Positions 14,244-26,149 of a DNA stretch of 28,093 nucleotides are shown piece by piece. Source of the stretch: CAZEVY01 sp964515555 (GTDB lineage Bacteria > Acidobacteriota > Terriglobia > Bryobacterales > Bryobacteraceae); assembly GCA_964515555.1 (NCBI GenBank), contig CAZEVY010000069.1, forward strand, positions 1 to 28,093. Direction: 5' to 3'. A program made the translations under genes and the position numbers. The notes beneath the pieces were generated by a model. The model worked only from the letters and a program-made list of their open reading frames with translations. It was not told the DNA's origin and did not search any database. The number at the start of each line of letters is the position of its first letter. Position 1 is the first letter of the stretch.

Positions 14244-15626
14244 TCAGACCAGGGCGACCCGCCCCGGCACGGGTTCGGCTCAACAATACCAGGGCTCCGT
14301 CAGGTAAGGGATGGTCGCGCGCGCGGCGAGATGCAGGTCGGGCGGCGCGCCCCCCTCGGAGGAATGGTGGGCCTCGCGCCAGATGCACTCGAAGATCTCG
14401 CGACGCGACGCCCCGCGCTTCTGCTCGCCGTCGATCAGGCGCATGAGCCGATCCGGCATCGCGTCGAGGGACGGGTCGTCGTGGCGCCACGGATGAATCA
14501 GCAGCGTGGGGTCGAAGACGCCGGCGCACGCGCGGATGTCGTCGAGTTCGAGGAGCCGCGAGCCGGCGGTGATGAGCAGGCGGAGCGCGAGCTGCACGGG
14601 CGCGGCGTTCTCGACGAGATCGAGGTCGGCGAGGACTCGGAGAAGCTCGCGGTAGCCGGCCCAGGTGGTCCAGGGCGTAAAGGGAATGAACGTCGGCGAA
14701 AGCGCGAGGCCGGTCTCACGGAAGGCGGCGGCGACCGCGAAGAAGTCGGCGCGGGTGTGGCCCTTATCGAGCTTCGCCAGCACGGCGTCGTCGATGGATT
14801 CGACGGCCGAGGTCACGAACGCGCAGCCGGTGCGCGCGAGCGCGGGCAGCAGGTCGCGGCGCTGGAGAAGATGCTCCACCTTGATGGTGACGTCGTAGGT
14901 GAGCGCGGGGCGCTCGCGGTGCAGCTCCTCGACGATTCGCATCCCGTGCGCCGGGCCGTTGAAGAAATCCGGATCGCCGAAGGTGATGTGTTGCGCGCCG
15001 GCCTCCACCTGCGCGCGGACGTCGGCCAGCACGACCTCGGCGGGGACGACGCGGAACGTTCCCTGGTATACCGGCACGACCGGGCAGTGCCGGCAGAGGT
15101 GCTTGCAGCCGCGGCTGGCCTCGGTGTAGCCGGCGGCTTTGCGGACGCCGTTCGCCTCCAGCGCGGCATAGCGCGACAGCGGGGCCAGATCGCGGCGATC
15201 GGGCGCGAGAAACGGGATGCGGTCGAGCGAGATTCGCGCGGGCGTCGCGCCGTCCTCGCCGCGGGCGAGGCGGCGGGCGAGATCCAGCAGCATGGGCTCG
15301 AACTCGCCGCTGAGAATCGTTCGGACGCCGAGCGAGCGGAGGAGCGTTTCGTTCAGCGCCGCGTAGAGGCCGTAGCAGGCGACGTGCGCCGTGGGATTCA
15401 CGTCGCGCAGCCGCTCGATGACGGGCGCGGCCAGGCGGGTGGCGGTGTGCATCGGCAGGTGAAACGCGGCCAGGTCGGCGGCGCGCGCGTCGTCGAGCGG
15501 GAGCGGGTCGACCGAGAGATCGACGCAGCGGACTTCGTGGCCGTCGCCGCGGAGCCAGGCGGCTGGGGAGGCGAGTCCGAACGGCTGATGGCCGAGATCG
15601 TAGGTCGAGATGAGGAGGACGTTCAC
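14244..15626 (-). CDS. B12-binding radical SAM selenoprotein (CUAEP-tail type), in-frame UGA = Sec449
   Basis: A 460-residue enzyme. Residues 1-140 resemble a cobalamin-binding domain (NVLLISTYDLGHQPFGLASP). The radical SAM core holds the cluster motif CKHLCRHC (Cys174, Cys178, Cys181), then ITFGDPDFFNG, VTIKVEHLL and LSPTFIPFTPWTT. The frame reaches YLTEPWYC and a TGA at 14280-14282, then continues AEPVPGRVALV to a TGA at 14244-14246. Reading the first TGA as selenocysteine gives Cys-Sec-Ala-Glu-Pro, the tail of a radical SAM family I know as CUAEP/CCAEP-tail (seleno)proteins. A SECIS-like hairpin lies 20 nt on. The GTG start at 15626 overlaps the stop of the upstream propeller gene (GTGA). 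The product of the reaction is unknown; the Cys448-Sec449 pair looks redox-active. Confidence 0.9.
14249..14267 (-). promoter_or_regulatory. putative bacterial SECIS element
   Basis: On the minus strand CCGGGGCG (14267-14260) and CGCCCUGG (14256-14249) pair over 8 bp, with one G-U pair, around a GGU loop (14259-14257). The loop begins 20 bases after the UGA. Published bacterial SECIS rules ask for 16-37 bases to the loop, a loop of 3-14 bases, a G among its first two bases and at least 4 bp in the upper stem; all are met. A further G-U pair (14268/14248) can extend the stem. Confidence 0.75.
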
Positions 15627-16942
15627 CGCGCGGGACGGCCGCGGCCCTCGGCAATGCGGTAGAGCTTCGACGCGGTGCGGATGACGAGGCTTCCGCGCGC
15701 AATGGCCGGGGTCGCCATCGTCAGCTCGTCGAGGCGGTTCCTGCCGAGCAGCTTGTACTCGGGCCCCGCCTGAATGACGAACGTGTCGCCGTCCTCGCTG
15801 AGCGCGAATATCTTGCCGTTGTAGGCCCAGGGCGACGATGTGAACGCCCCGGACTCGGGGTCGATGCGCTGCTTGCCGTAGATCTCCTTGCCGGTGCGCG
15901 CGTCGTGCGCGGTGAAGAAGCCGCGGTCGAACAGCGTGTAGTAGATGTCGCCGTAGACGATGGGCGACGGATTGTAGGGGCCGCCCTGCGGCAGGAACCA
16001 CGCGAGGAATTCGCCGGGCGCTTCCGCCGACTTCGGCGTGATATCGCCCGAGGCGCCTGGTTTGATTGCGAAGGCCGGACGCTGCTGATCGCCGACGTAG
16101 CCCGAGGCGATGTAGAGCAGCCCGTGCGCGGAGAACGGCGTGGGGATGACGAGGTTCGACATGCCGCCGAGCTCCCACAGCACCTTGCCGTCGAGATCGT
16201 AGGAGCGCACGCGCGTGCGGCCGGGGACGACGATCTCGGTGCGCTTGCCGTTGGTCCACAGATAGGGCGTCGCCCACGTGGACCGCTCGTCGCGCGCGAC
16301 GCGCCAGATCTGCTTGCCCGTGCGGCGGTCGATCGCCAGCAGCGCGGACTCGTCTTCGTTGTCGGCGACGATGTAGAGGCGCTCACCATGCAGCATCGGC
16401 GAAGAGGCGGTGCCCCATCCCATGTAGGTCTTGCGCGGCGGGAACGGCATCGACCAGAGAATCTTGCCGGCCTTGTCGAGCGCGTAGAGGCCGACGTTGC
16501 CGAAATAGGCGTAGAGGCGCTCGCCGTCGGAGACCGGCGTCTCGGAGGCGTAGGTGTTCTTCAGGTGGCGCGACTGCGGCGGCGCGCCGCGATGCACCTC
16601 GCGCTCCCAGGCGATCTTGCCGGTATTGAAATCTAGGGCGAATACTACCCAGCGATGCTCGTCGGTCGGCGCCGGACGCTCGCCGCCGAAGTAGAGGCCC
16701 TTCTTGATGGGCTCGACGTCTTTGGAGGGGATGACGGAGGTGACGTAGATGCGGTCGCCGGAGACGATGGGGGAGGACCAGCCCCAGCCGGGGATGGTGG
16801 TGGACCAGGCGACGTTCTCGGTGGCGCTCCACTTTTCAGGGAGTCCTTTTTCTTCGGCGACGCCGGTGGACTTGGGGCCGCGGAACTGCGGCCAGTCGGC
16901 GAAGGCCGTCGCGGCGAGAGCGAGGAAGAGGATGGGTTTCAT
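15623..16942 (-). CDS. secreted PQQ-type beta-propeller protein
   Basis: A 439-residue protein with a short signal peptide (MKPILFLALAATAFA) and a mature part opening with DWPQFRGPKSTGVAEEKGLP, the standard start of this PQQ-like propeller class. Blade repeats include VFALDFNTGKIAWEREVH, LYALDKAGKILWSMPFP, LLAIDRRTGKQIWRVARDE and RSYDLDGKVLWELGG. It should act outside the cytoplasmic membrane. I start it at the ATG at 16942, where the signal peptide begins; the open frame upstream (to 16993) adds an unlikely Pro-rich piece. The stop overlaps the GTG start of the radical SAM selenoprotein gene, so the two are translationally coupled despite acting in different compartments. Its partner or ligand is not known, and no PQQ synthesis genes are nearby. 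Confidence 0.88.
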   Translation of the reverse strand: MKPILFLALAATAFADWPQFRGPKSTGVAEEKGLPEKWSATENVAWSTTIPGWGWSSPIVSGDRIYVTSVIPSKDVEPIKKGLYFGGERPAPTDEHRWVVFALDFNTGKIAWEREVHRGAPPQSRHLKNTYASETPVSDGERLYAYFGNVGLYALDKAGKILWSMPFPPRKTYMGWGTASSPMLHGERLYIVADNEDESALLAIDRRTGKQIWRVARDERSTWATPYLWTNGKRTEIVVPGRTRVRSYDLDGKVLWELGGMSNLVIPTPFSAHGLLYIASGYVGDQQRPAFAIKPGASGDITPKSAEAPGEFLAWFLPQGGPYNPSPIVYGDIYYTLFDRGFFTAHDARTGKEIYGKQRIDPESGAFTSSPWAYNGKIFALSEDGDTFVIQAGPEYKLLGRNRLDELTMATPAIARGSLVIRTASKLYRIAEGRGRPAR

Positions 16943-16960
16943 CGGCGGGTCCTGGACTTC

Positions 16961-16966
16961 ATGATA
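16961..16966 (-). promoter_or_regulatory. possible -10 element before the secreted propeller gene
   Basis: TATCAT on the minus strand matches five of six -10 positions and lies 18 bases before the ATG at 16942, in the 57-base gap after the AAA ATPase gene. No -35 box is evident. It would make the propeller/radical SAM/ATP-grasp unit independent of the ATPase gene. Confidence 0.3.
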
Positions 16967-16999
16967 GCGCGGCGGCGCTGGGGCGCTCCCCACCGGGAC

Positions 17000-18388
17000 C
17001 TACTCGTCGTCGGTGGTGTCCAGAAAAACGCTGGCGAAGGCGCGATCGAGAAGGTCCGGCGCGAGCGCCATCGGGCGGCGCTCGAAGCGCATCAGGTCGA
17101 TGGCGTGGGTAAGGACATCGCGCGGATGGCAGCGTCGGCGCTTCTTCCCAGTCCCGCGATAGTGGCGCTCCAGGAACCCGTCGATCAGCTCCGGGGGCGC
17201 CTCCAGGCCGTTCGATTCGGCGAAGCGGCGGAAGATCTCGGTGTACTCCTCTTCCTCGGGGTTCCGGAGCAGCATCTTGTACTGGATGCGGCGCAGGAAG
17301 GCCTCGTCGCCGAGCTGGTGCGGCTTCAGGTTCGACGAGAAGATGAGAAACGCCTCGAAGGGCACCGTCATCTTGCCGCCGTTCTGAAAGTTCAGATAGT
17401 CGACCCGCCGCTCCATGGGCACGATCCAGCGGTTCAGCACCTCGGCCGGCGTGGCGCGCTGTCGCCCGAAGTCGTCGATCATGTAGATGCCGTTGTTGGC
17501 CTTCAGGTGCAGCGGGGCGTCGTAGAACTTGGCCACCTGGTTGTAGCTCAGATCGAGCGACTCCAGCGTCAGCTCGCCGCCCGAGACGATGAAGGGCCGC
17601 CGGCACCGGAACCAGCGCTTGTCGTAGGTCGGTTCCCAGGTGAGCGCGATGGACGACTCCTCGTCGTCGGCCTCCAGGTGATGATAGATCGGGTCGAACA
17701 TCTGGATGATCATTCCCTGGAACTCGATGGCGTGGGGCACGTAGATCGGCGAGCACTCGATGCGGAACAGCGCTTCGGCCAGGTAGGTCTTGCCGTTGCC
17801 CGGAGGGCCGTAAATGAGGAACGACTTGCCGGCGTTCACCGCCGGGCCCACCTGCATGAGCTGCTCCTCGGTGATCACCATGTGGCGGAAGGCTTCCCTC
17901 AGCGCTTCGACGGTGAGCCAACTGTCGGGCAGGCGCTGGGCGTAGACCATCTCCTGGTACTGCGCCAGCGGAACCGGCGCGCGGCCCACGTACTGGTTGC
18001 CCTCCAGAAACTCGCGGGCGCGCAGCGTGCCCGCTTCGGCCAGCGCGAAAATCGACGACACCGCGCCCATGCCGAGCGACCGGCGCACGGCCACCAGGTG
18101 GTGCCTCTTCAGATACTCGACGATGCCCTCGATCACGCTGAACTTCAGTCCCAGGGTCATCGACAGGTCGCGTCCCAGGGTCTCGCCGCGGAAGTAGAGG
18201 GTCTTGAGAATGAGCTGCTCGATCAACGACTCCGAGAGGCCCGTGTCGGCGATCGATTCGGGGATGGAGGGCGTGGGCAGGCCGGGCGCAGTCGTGGCCT
18301 CTGCTCCGTTGGAGCCCTGCGCAGCGTCCCAGGAGCCCGGGCTTTCCGCGGTCAGGGCCGGATCGAGGGCGTCCAGGGTCTCTGCCAT
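17000..18388 (-). CDS. AAA family ATPase of unknown role
   Basis: A 462-residue cytoplasmic protein. The N-terminal 45 residues are low-complexity. A region (about 50-125) with GLSESLIEQLILKTLYFRGE and VVEGI-like/YLKRHHLVAVRR segments looks like a winged helix. The AAA core has Walker A GPPGNGKT (194-201), Walker B IYMIDDFGR (Asp305-Asp306), and a sensor-like FLIFSSNLKP. The C-terminal helical part includes RRIQYKMLLRNP and KRRRCHPRDVLTHAIDLMRF. It resembles uncharacterised ATPases of Acidobacteriota and Deltaproteobacteria rather than MoxR. It is divergent from actA, separated by 187 bases. A role in assembling or regulating the respiratory complex would be guesswork. Confidence 0.85.
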   Translation of the reverse strand: MAETLDALDPALTAESPGSWDAAQGSNGAEATTAPGLPTPSIPESIADTGLSESLIEQLILKTLYFRGETLGRDLSMTLGLKFSVIEGIVEYLKRHHLVAVRRSLGMGAVSSIFALAEAGTLRAREFLEGNQYVGRAPVPLAQYQEMVYAQRLPDSWLTVEALREAFRHMVITEEQLMQVGPAVNAGKSFLIYGPPGNGKTYLAEALFRIECSPIYVPHAIEFQGMIIQMFDPIYHHLEADDEESSIALTWEPTYDKRWFRCRRPFIVSGGELTLESLDLSYNQVAKFYDAPLHLKANNGIYMIDDFGRQRATPAEVLNRWIVPMERRVDYLNFQNGGKMTVPFEAFLIFSSNLKPHQLGDEAFLRRIQYKMLLRNPEEEEYTEIFRRFAESNGLEAPPELIDGFLERHYRGTGKKRRRCHPRDVLTHAIDLMRFERRPMALAPDLLDRAFASVFLDTTDDE

Positions 18389-18466
18389 AGGCGGGATCTA
18401 AGGTACTTATCGGCAGAAAAGCGCCCGGCAGTAGGGATGGCGTAAGGCGTCGTCCCCACCCCTCGC

Positions 18467-18479
18467 ACCGGCGGCCGGT
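18467..18479. repeat. inverted repeat ACCGG-CGG-CCGGT between the AAA gene and actA
   Basis: Five-base perfect arms with a three-base spacer sit in the 187-base region between the divergent ATPase and ACIII genes. It could be an operator, but such short GC palindromes are expected by chance in a genome of this composition. I see no convincing -35/-10 pair for actA; TACTAT near 18517 is a weak -10 candidate. Confidence 0.25.
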
Positions 18480-18575
18480 ACCGCCCCAGCCGCGAGGCAC
18501 TTGATGGATCGAGTTGTACTATCCTAATCTGAGCCACTGATCTGGGACGAAGTGGGTCGACGGAGCCTATAGCCG

Positions 18576-19222
18576 ATGGCGCAGATCTTTCATCCCAGCA
18601 CGAACACGATCTCCAAGGTGAGCATCTTCGGGGCCGTGTTCTTCGCCGGCGGACTGCTGTTTGTCATCAACGGCGTGAACCGGTCGAGCTACGTGACGCA
18701 AGTCGGAGTGGCGCGCGACCAGCCTGTTCCCTTCAGCCATAAACATCACGTCGGCGGACTCGGCATCGACTGCCGCTACTGCCACACGTCGGTCGAAACG
18801 TCGGCCTTCGCCGGGCTGCCCGCCACCGAAGTCTGCATGAGCTGCCACTCGCAGATCTGGGCCGACAGTCCCATGCTCGAGCCCGTGCGCGCCAGCTTCC
18901 GGTCGGGCCGTTCGATCGAGTGGGTCCGCGTGCACGACCTGCCCGACTTCGCGTATTTCAACCACAGTATTCACCTTAGAAAAGGCGTCGGATGCGTCTC
19001 CTGCCACGGACGCGTCGACCAGATGCCGCTCATGTGGCGCGAGAACACGCTGCACATGGAGTGGTGCCTCGACTGCCATCGCGCGCCGGAAAAGTACGTC
19101 CGCCCGCGCGACCAGGTCTTCAACATGAGCTGGCAGCCGGCGGAGCCGCAGGCGGCGCTCGGCGCGCGGCTCGTCAAGGAATACAACATTCAGAAGAAGC
19201 TCGACTGCTGGGTGTGCCATCG

Positions 19223-19226
<4 letters not shown>
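18576..19226 (+). CDS. actA: ACIII subunit ActA, pentaheme cytochrome c
   Basis: A 216-residue cytochrome with one membrane anchor near the N terminus (residues about 15-32). Five CXXCH heme sites are present: CRYCH (66), CMSCH (87), CVSCH (140), CLDCH (164) and CWVCH (211), the last ending one residue before the C terminus. This is the heme count and length of ActA of alternative complex III, which passes electrons from quinol oxidation toward cytochrome c or oxidase. The HKHHVGGLGIDCRYCHTS segment is characteristic. GGAG ten bases upstream supports the ATG at 18576. It is first in the long respiratory operon; its stop overlaps the actB start (ATGA). Confidence 0.96.
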
Positions 19227-22128
<2,902 letters not shown>

Positions 22129-22132
<4 letters not shown>

Positions 22133-22175
22133 GGACCTTTTTTGAAGGCCGGCTGAAAGCCTTTGAGAGCATTCG

Positions 22176-22179
<4 letters not shown>
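22129..22179 (+). CDS. possible 16-codon coupling minicistron between actB and actC
   Basis: The frame MRTFFEGRLKAFESIR starts at an ATG overlapping the actB stop (ATGA) and ends in a TGA overlapping the actC start (again ATGA). It exactly fills the gap in an operon where the other cistrons touch or overlap. The role would be to carry ribosomes from actB to actC rather than to make a functional peptide. No ribosome binding site of its own is obvious. Chance is possible for so short a frame. Confidence 0.4.
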
Positions 22180-23551
<1,372 letters not shown>

Positions 23552-23552
<1 letters not shown>

Positions 23553-24091
23553 TGCAGCAGCAGCCGCGGCTGTACGGCCTGATGGCCGAGTTCGAGCATC
23601 CCGAAGACGTCGTCGCGGCGGCGGCGCACGCGCGCGCGGCCGGCTATCGGAAGATGGACGCCTACACGCCGATGCCGGTGCACGGACTCGACGAGGCGCT
23701 CGGCCTGCGACCGACAAAGCTCCCGTGGGTGGTGCTCGGAGGCGCGGTGTTCGGATGCGTCGGCGGGTTCTCGCTGCTCTACTGGATCGCGGTGATTGCG
23801 TATCCGCTGAACATCGGCGGTAAACCGCTGAACAGCTGGCCGGCGTTCATTCCGATCACCTTCGAGACGACGGTGCTGTGCGCGGCGTTCGCCGCCGTGT
23901 TCGGCATGCTGGCGCTGAACGGTCTGCCGACGCCGTATCACCCGGTGTTCAACGCGCCGCGGTTCCGGCTCGCGTCGAGGAATCGCTTCTTCCTGTGCAT
24001 CGAGGCACGCGATCCGAAGTTCGATCGCGATAAGACGCGGGCGTTTCTCGCCTCCGAGCATTGCCGCGGCGTCGAGGAGGTGGAGTACTGA
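23552..24091 (+). CDS. actD: ACIII subunit ActD (DUF3341 membrane protein)
   Basis: A 179-residue protein of the DUF3341 family. An N-terminal soluble part (YGLMAEFEHPEDVVAAAAHA, then RKMDAYTPMPVHGLDEALGL) is followed by two membrane helices (about residues 59-80 and 106-125). Between them lies IGGKPLNSWPAFIPITFE, which is typical. The C-terminal part contains TPYHPVFNAPRF and RNRFFLCIEARDPKFD. ActD is a structural membrane subunit without cofactors. The start overlaps the actC stop by one base, and the stop overlaps the actE start in the same way. Confidence 0.94.
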
Positions 24092-24654
24092 TGCGCGCTG
24101 TCGCACTCGTGCCCATCCTGCTCCTATGCGCCGCATGCCGGCAGGACATGCACAACCAGCCGCGCTACAAGCCGCTGGCGCCCAGCCGCTTCTTCTCCGA
24201 CGGGCGCTCGGCGCGCACGCCCGTCGAAGGGACCGTCGCGCGCGGCAGTCTGCGCCTCGACCGCGCCATGTTCACCGGCCGCGCCGGAAGCGACTTCGTC
24301 AAGGCCAGCCCCGTCGCCCTCACACGGCCTATGCTCGACCGCGGCCGCGAGCGCTACGACATCTACTGCGCGCCGTGCCACAGCCGCCTCGGCGACGGCG
24401 CGGGCATGATCGTCGAGCGCGGCTTCCGCAAGCCGCCATCGTTCCACGTGGAACGTCTACGGGCGGCGCCCGACGGACAGCTTTTCGATGTGATAACAAA
24501 CGGCTTCGGCGCCATGGCGAGCTACGTGTCGCGAATTTCCGTGGCTGACCGCTGGGCCGTGGTGGCCTATGTACGCGCTTTACAGCTGAGCCAGTCGGCG
24601 CGGATCGACGAGGTGCCGGCGGCGGAGCGGCCGCGGCTCGGAGGCGAGCAATGA
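24091..24654 (+). CDS. actE: ACIII subunit ActE, monoheme cytochrome c lipoprotein
   Basis: A 187-residue cytochrome c. The N terminus MRAVALVPILLLCAAC looks like a lipoprotein signal with Cys16 as the lipidated residue. The sequence PLAPSRFFSDGRSARTPVEG is typical of ACIII cytochromes. One heme site CAPCH starts at Cys93; Met142 in FGAMASY is the likely distal ligand. It would take electrons from ActA/ActB at the periplasmic face. Start overlaps the actD stop by one base, and the stop overlaps the actF start (ATGA). Confidence 0.94.
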   Translation: MRAVALVPILLLCAACRQDMHNQPRYKPLAPSRFFSDGRSARTPVEGTVARGSLRLDRAMFTGRAGSDFVKASPVALTRPMLDRGRERYDIYCAPCHSRLGDGAGMIVERGFRKPPSFHVERLRAAPDGQLFDVITNGFGAMASYVSRISVADRWAVVAYVRALQLSQSARIDEVPAAERPRLGGEQ

Positions 24655-25787
24655 GCGAAACCATCATCACCGTGGGCGACCTCGGCCGCTGGCAGATGCG
24701 CTCAGCGATCGTCGGCGCGGTGGCGATGGTGGCGATGGTAGCCGTCGCGCCGGTCGCGCAGGCGCTGCGGTCGTTCCTGTTCGCGTGGCTGTTCTTCATC
24801 GGCATCGTGCTGGGGTGCTTTGCGCTGCTGATGCTGCACCACCTGGTCGGCGGAACGTGGGGGAAGGTGATCCGGCGGCTGCTCGAAGCGGGCACGCGCA
24901 CCACGCCGATGATGGCGATTCTCTTCCTTCCGCTGGTGCTCCAGTTGCCGAAAGTCTACGAGTGGGCGGCGCCCGAAGCCGCGCACGACGAGCTGCTGCG
25001 CCACAAGGCCGCGTATCTGAACACGACGTTCTTCTCGATTCGCGCGGCGATCTACTTCGCGGTGTGGCTGGCGCTCGCCTGGATGCTCAACCGCTGGTCG
25101 GCCGAGCAGGAGCGGGGCGGCGCCGACGTCAAAGGCCGCCTGCAGACGCTGAGCGCGCCCGGGCTGCTGCTCTACGGACTCACGGCGACGTTCGCCTCGG
25201 TCGATTGGGCGATGTCGCTCGAGCCGCACTGGTTCTCGACCCTCTACGGCGTGCTCTTCATGGTCGGGCAGGCGCTGGCGACGCTGGCGTTCGTGCTGGT
25301 GGTCCTGATGGCGCTGGCGCGCCGTCGCCCGATGGCGGATTACCTGGCGCCCTCGCATTACCACGATCTGGGCACGCTGATGTTCGCGTTCGTGATGCTG
25401 TGGGCCTACATGGCGTTCTCGCAGTTCCTCATCATCTGGTCGGGGAACCTGCCGGAGGAGACGCCCTGGTACATCAAGCGCATCAACCACGGCTGGGGCT
25501 GGGTGGCGGGCGTGCTGATCGTGTTCCACTTCGCGCTGCCGTTCCTGCTGCTGCTCTCGCGGCCGCTGAAGAAGAAGATCGGCATCCTGGGAGCGGTGGC
25601 GGCGGGCATGCTCCTGATGCGGCTGGTCGACATGTACTGGATGATCGCGCCGTCGTTCCACGGCGGGACGCTGCGCGTCGCCTTGAGCGATGTGCTCGCG
25701 CCGCTCGGCGTCGGTGGCCTGTGGCTGGCGTTCTTTCTCTGGCAGTTGAAGCAGCGGCCACTCGCGCCCGTGGAGGCCATCGAATGA
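24651..25787 (+). CDS. actF: ACIII subunit ActF, NrfD-like membrane protein
   Basis: A 378-residue membrane protein with about ten helices, the second NrfD-like subunit of ACIII. Typical segments are LLMLHHLVGGTWGKVIRRLL, YLNTTFFSIRAAIYFAVWL, FASVDWAMSLEPHWFSTLYG, YHDLGTLMFAFVMLWAYMAF and FSQFLIIWSGNLPEETPWYI. These match ActF, which is proposed to take part in proton movement with ActC. Both ends overlap neighbours as ATGA. Confidence 0.95.
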   Translation: MSETIITVGDLGRWQMRSAIVGAVAMVAMVAVAPVAQALRSFLFAWLFFIGIVLGCFALLMLHHLVGGTWGKVIRRLLEAGTRTTPMMAILFLPLVLQLPKVYEWAAPEAAHDELLRHKAAYLNTTFFSIRAAIYFAVWLALAWMLNRWSAEQERGGADVKGRLQTLSAPGLLLYGLTATFASVDWAMSLEPHWFSTLYGVLFMVGQALATLAFVLVVLMALARRRPMADYLAPSHYHDLGTLMFAFVMLWAYMAFSQFLIIWSGNLPEETPWYIKRINHGWGWVAGVLIVFHFALPFLLLLSRPLKKKIGILGAVAAGMLLMRLVDMYWMIAPSFHGGTLRVALSDVLAPLGVGGLWLAFFLWQLKQRPLAPVEAIE

Positions 25788-26149
25788 GCGCGCAGACCAA
25801 CAACGGCCACGGCGGGCACGAGCGCACCGACGCCCACGTGCCGGCGCTCGCCAAGGGCCTGCTTGGTCTCTCGATCCTGGTGCTCGTCTCCATCGGCCTG
25901 ATGGCGTGGATGTTCGATTTCCTGGCGGACCGCGGCGAGCGCCGCCCGGCGCCGGCCATGGCGACACAGCGCGTCATCCCGCCCTCGCCGCGGCTGCAAG
26001 TCACGCCGTCGCGCGATGTCGAGCGACTGCGCGCTGACGAGGAGAAGGCGCTTTCCACCTACGGATGGGTGGACCGCAACGCCGGCGTCGTGCGCATTCC
26101 CATCGACCGCGCCATGGACCTGCTGGTCGAAAGGAGCAAGCCGCGGTGA
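25784..26149 (+). CDS. small single-pass membrane protein of the ACIII-cox operon
   Basis: A 121-residue protein that I cannot name with certainty. A His/Gly-rich start (NNGHGGHERTDAHVP) is followed by one membrane helix (about residues 24-45), a Pro-rich stretch (RVIPPSPRLQVTPSRDVERL) and the ending STYGWVDRNAGVVRIPIDRA plus MDLLVER. The ending resembles a short conserved block that I associate with small proteins of ACIII and oxidase operons. It is tightly coupled, overlapping actF and sco by four bases each, so it is probably a small subunit (compare ActG of other species) or an assembly factor. That role is inference from position. Confidence 0.8.
   Translation: MSAQTNNGHGGHERTDAHVPALAKGLLGLSILVLVSIGLMAWMFDFLADRGERRPAPAMATQRVIPPSPRLQVTPSRDVERLRADEEKALSTYGWVDRNAGVVRIPIDRAMDLLVERSKPR
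26131..26136 (+). promoter_or_regulatory. Shine-Dalgarno sequence deciding the sco start
   Basis: AAGGAG lies nine bases before the GTG at 26146, which overlaps the previous stop as GTGA. This supports GTG as the start of the sco gene rather than a codon further upstream in the same open frame. Confidence 0.5.

Noticed and set aside
14256..14275. Alternative hairpin ACCCG/CGGGT just after the UGA
   Set aside because: Its loop begins only 10 bases after the UGA and its stem is shorter, so it fits the SECIS rules less well than the 8-bp hairpin at 14249-14267.
16655..18445. Long plus-strand open frame (596 codons) opposite the propeller and AAA genes
   Set aside because: It is a shadow of real minus-strand genes: no domain is recognisable, the composition is Arg/Gly/Val/His-rich, and it crosses two real genes.
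24702..25967. 421-codon minus-strand open frame opposite actF
   Set aside because: A shadow frame rich in Arg, Gln and His with no motif; the plus strand encodes the membrane helices of ActF.
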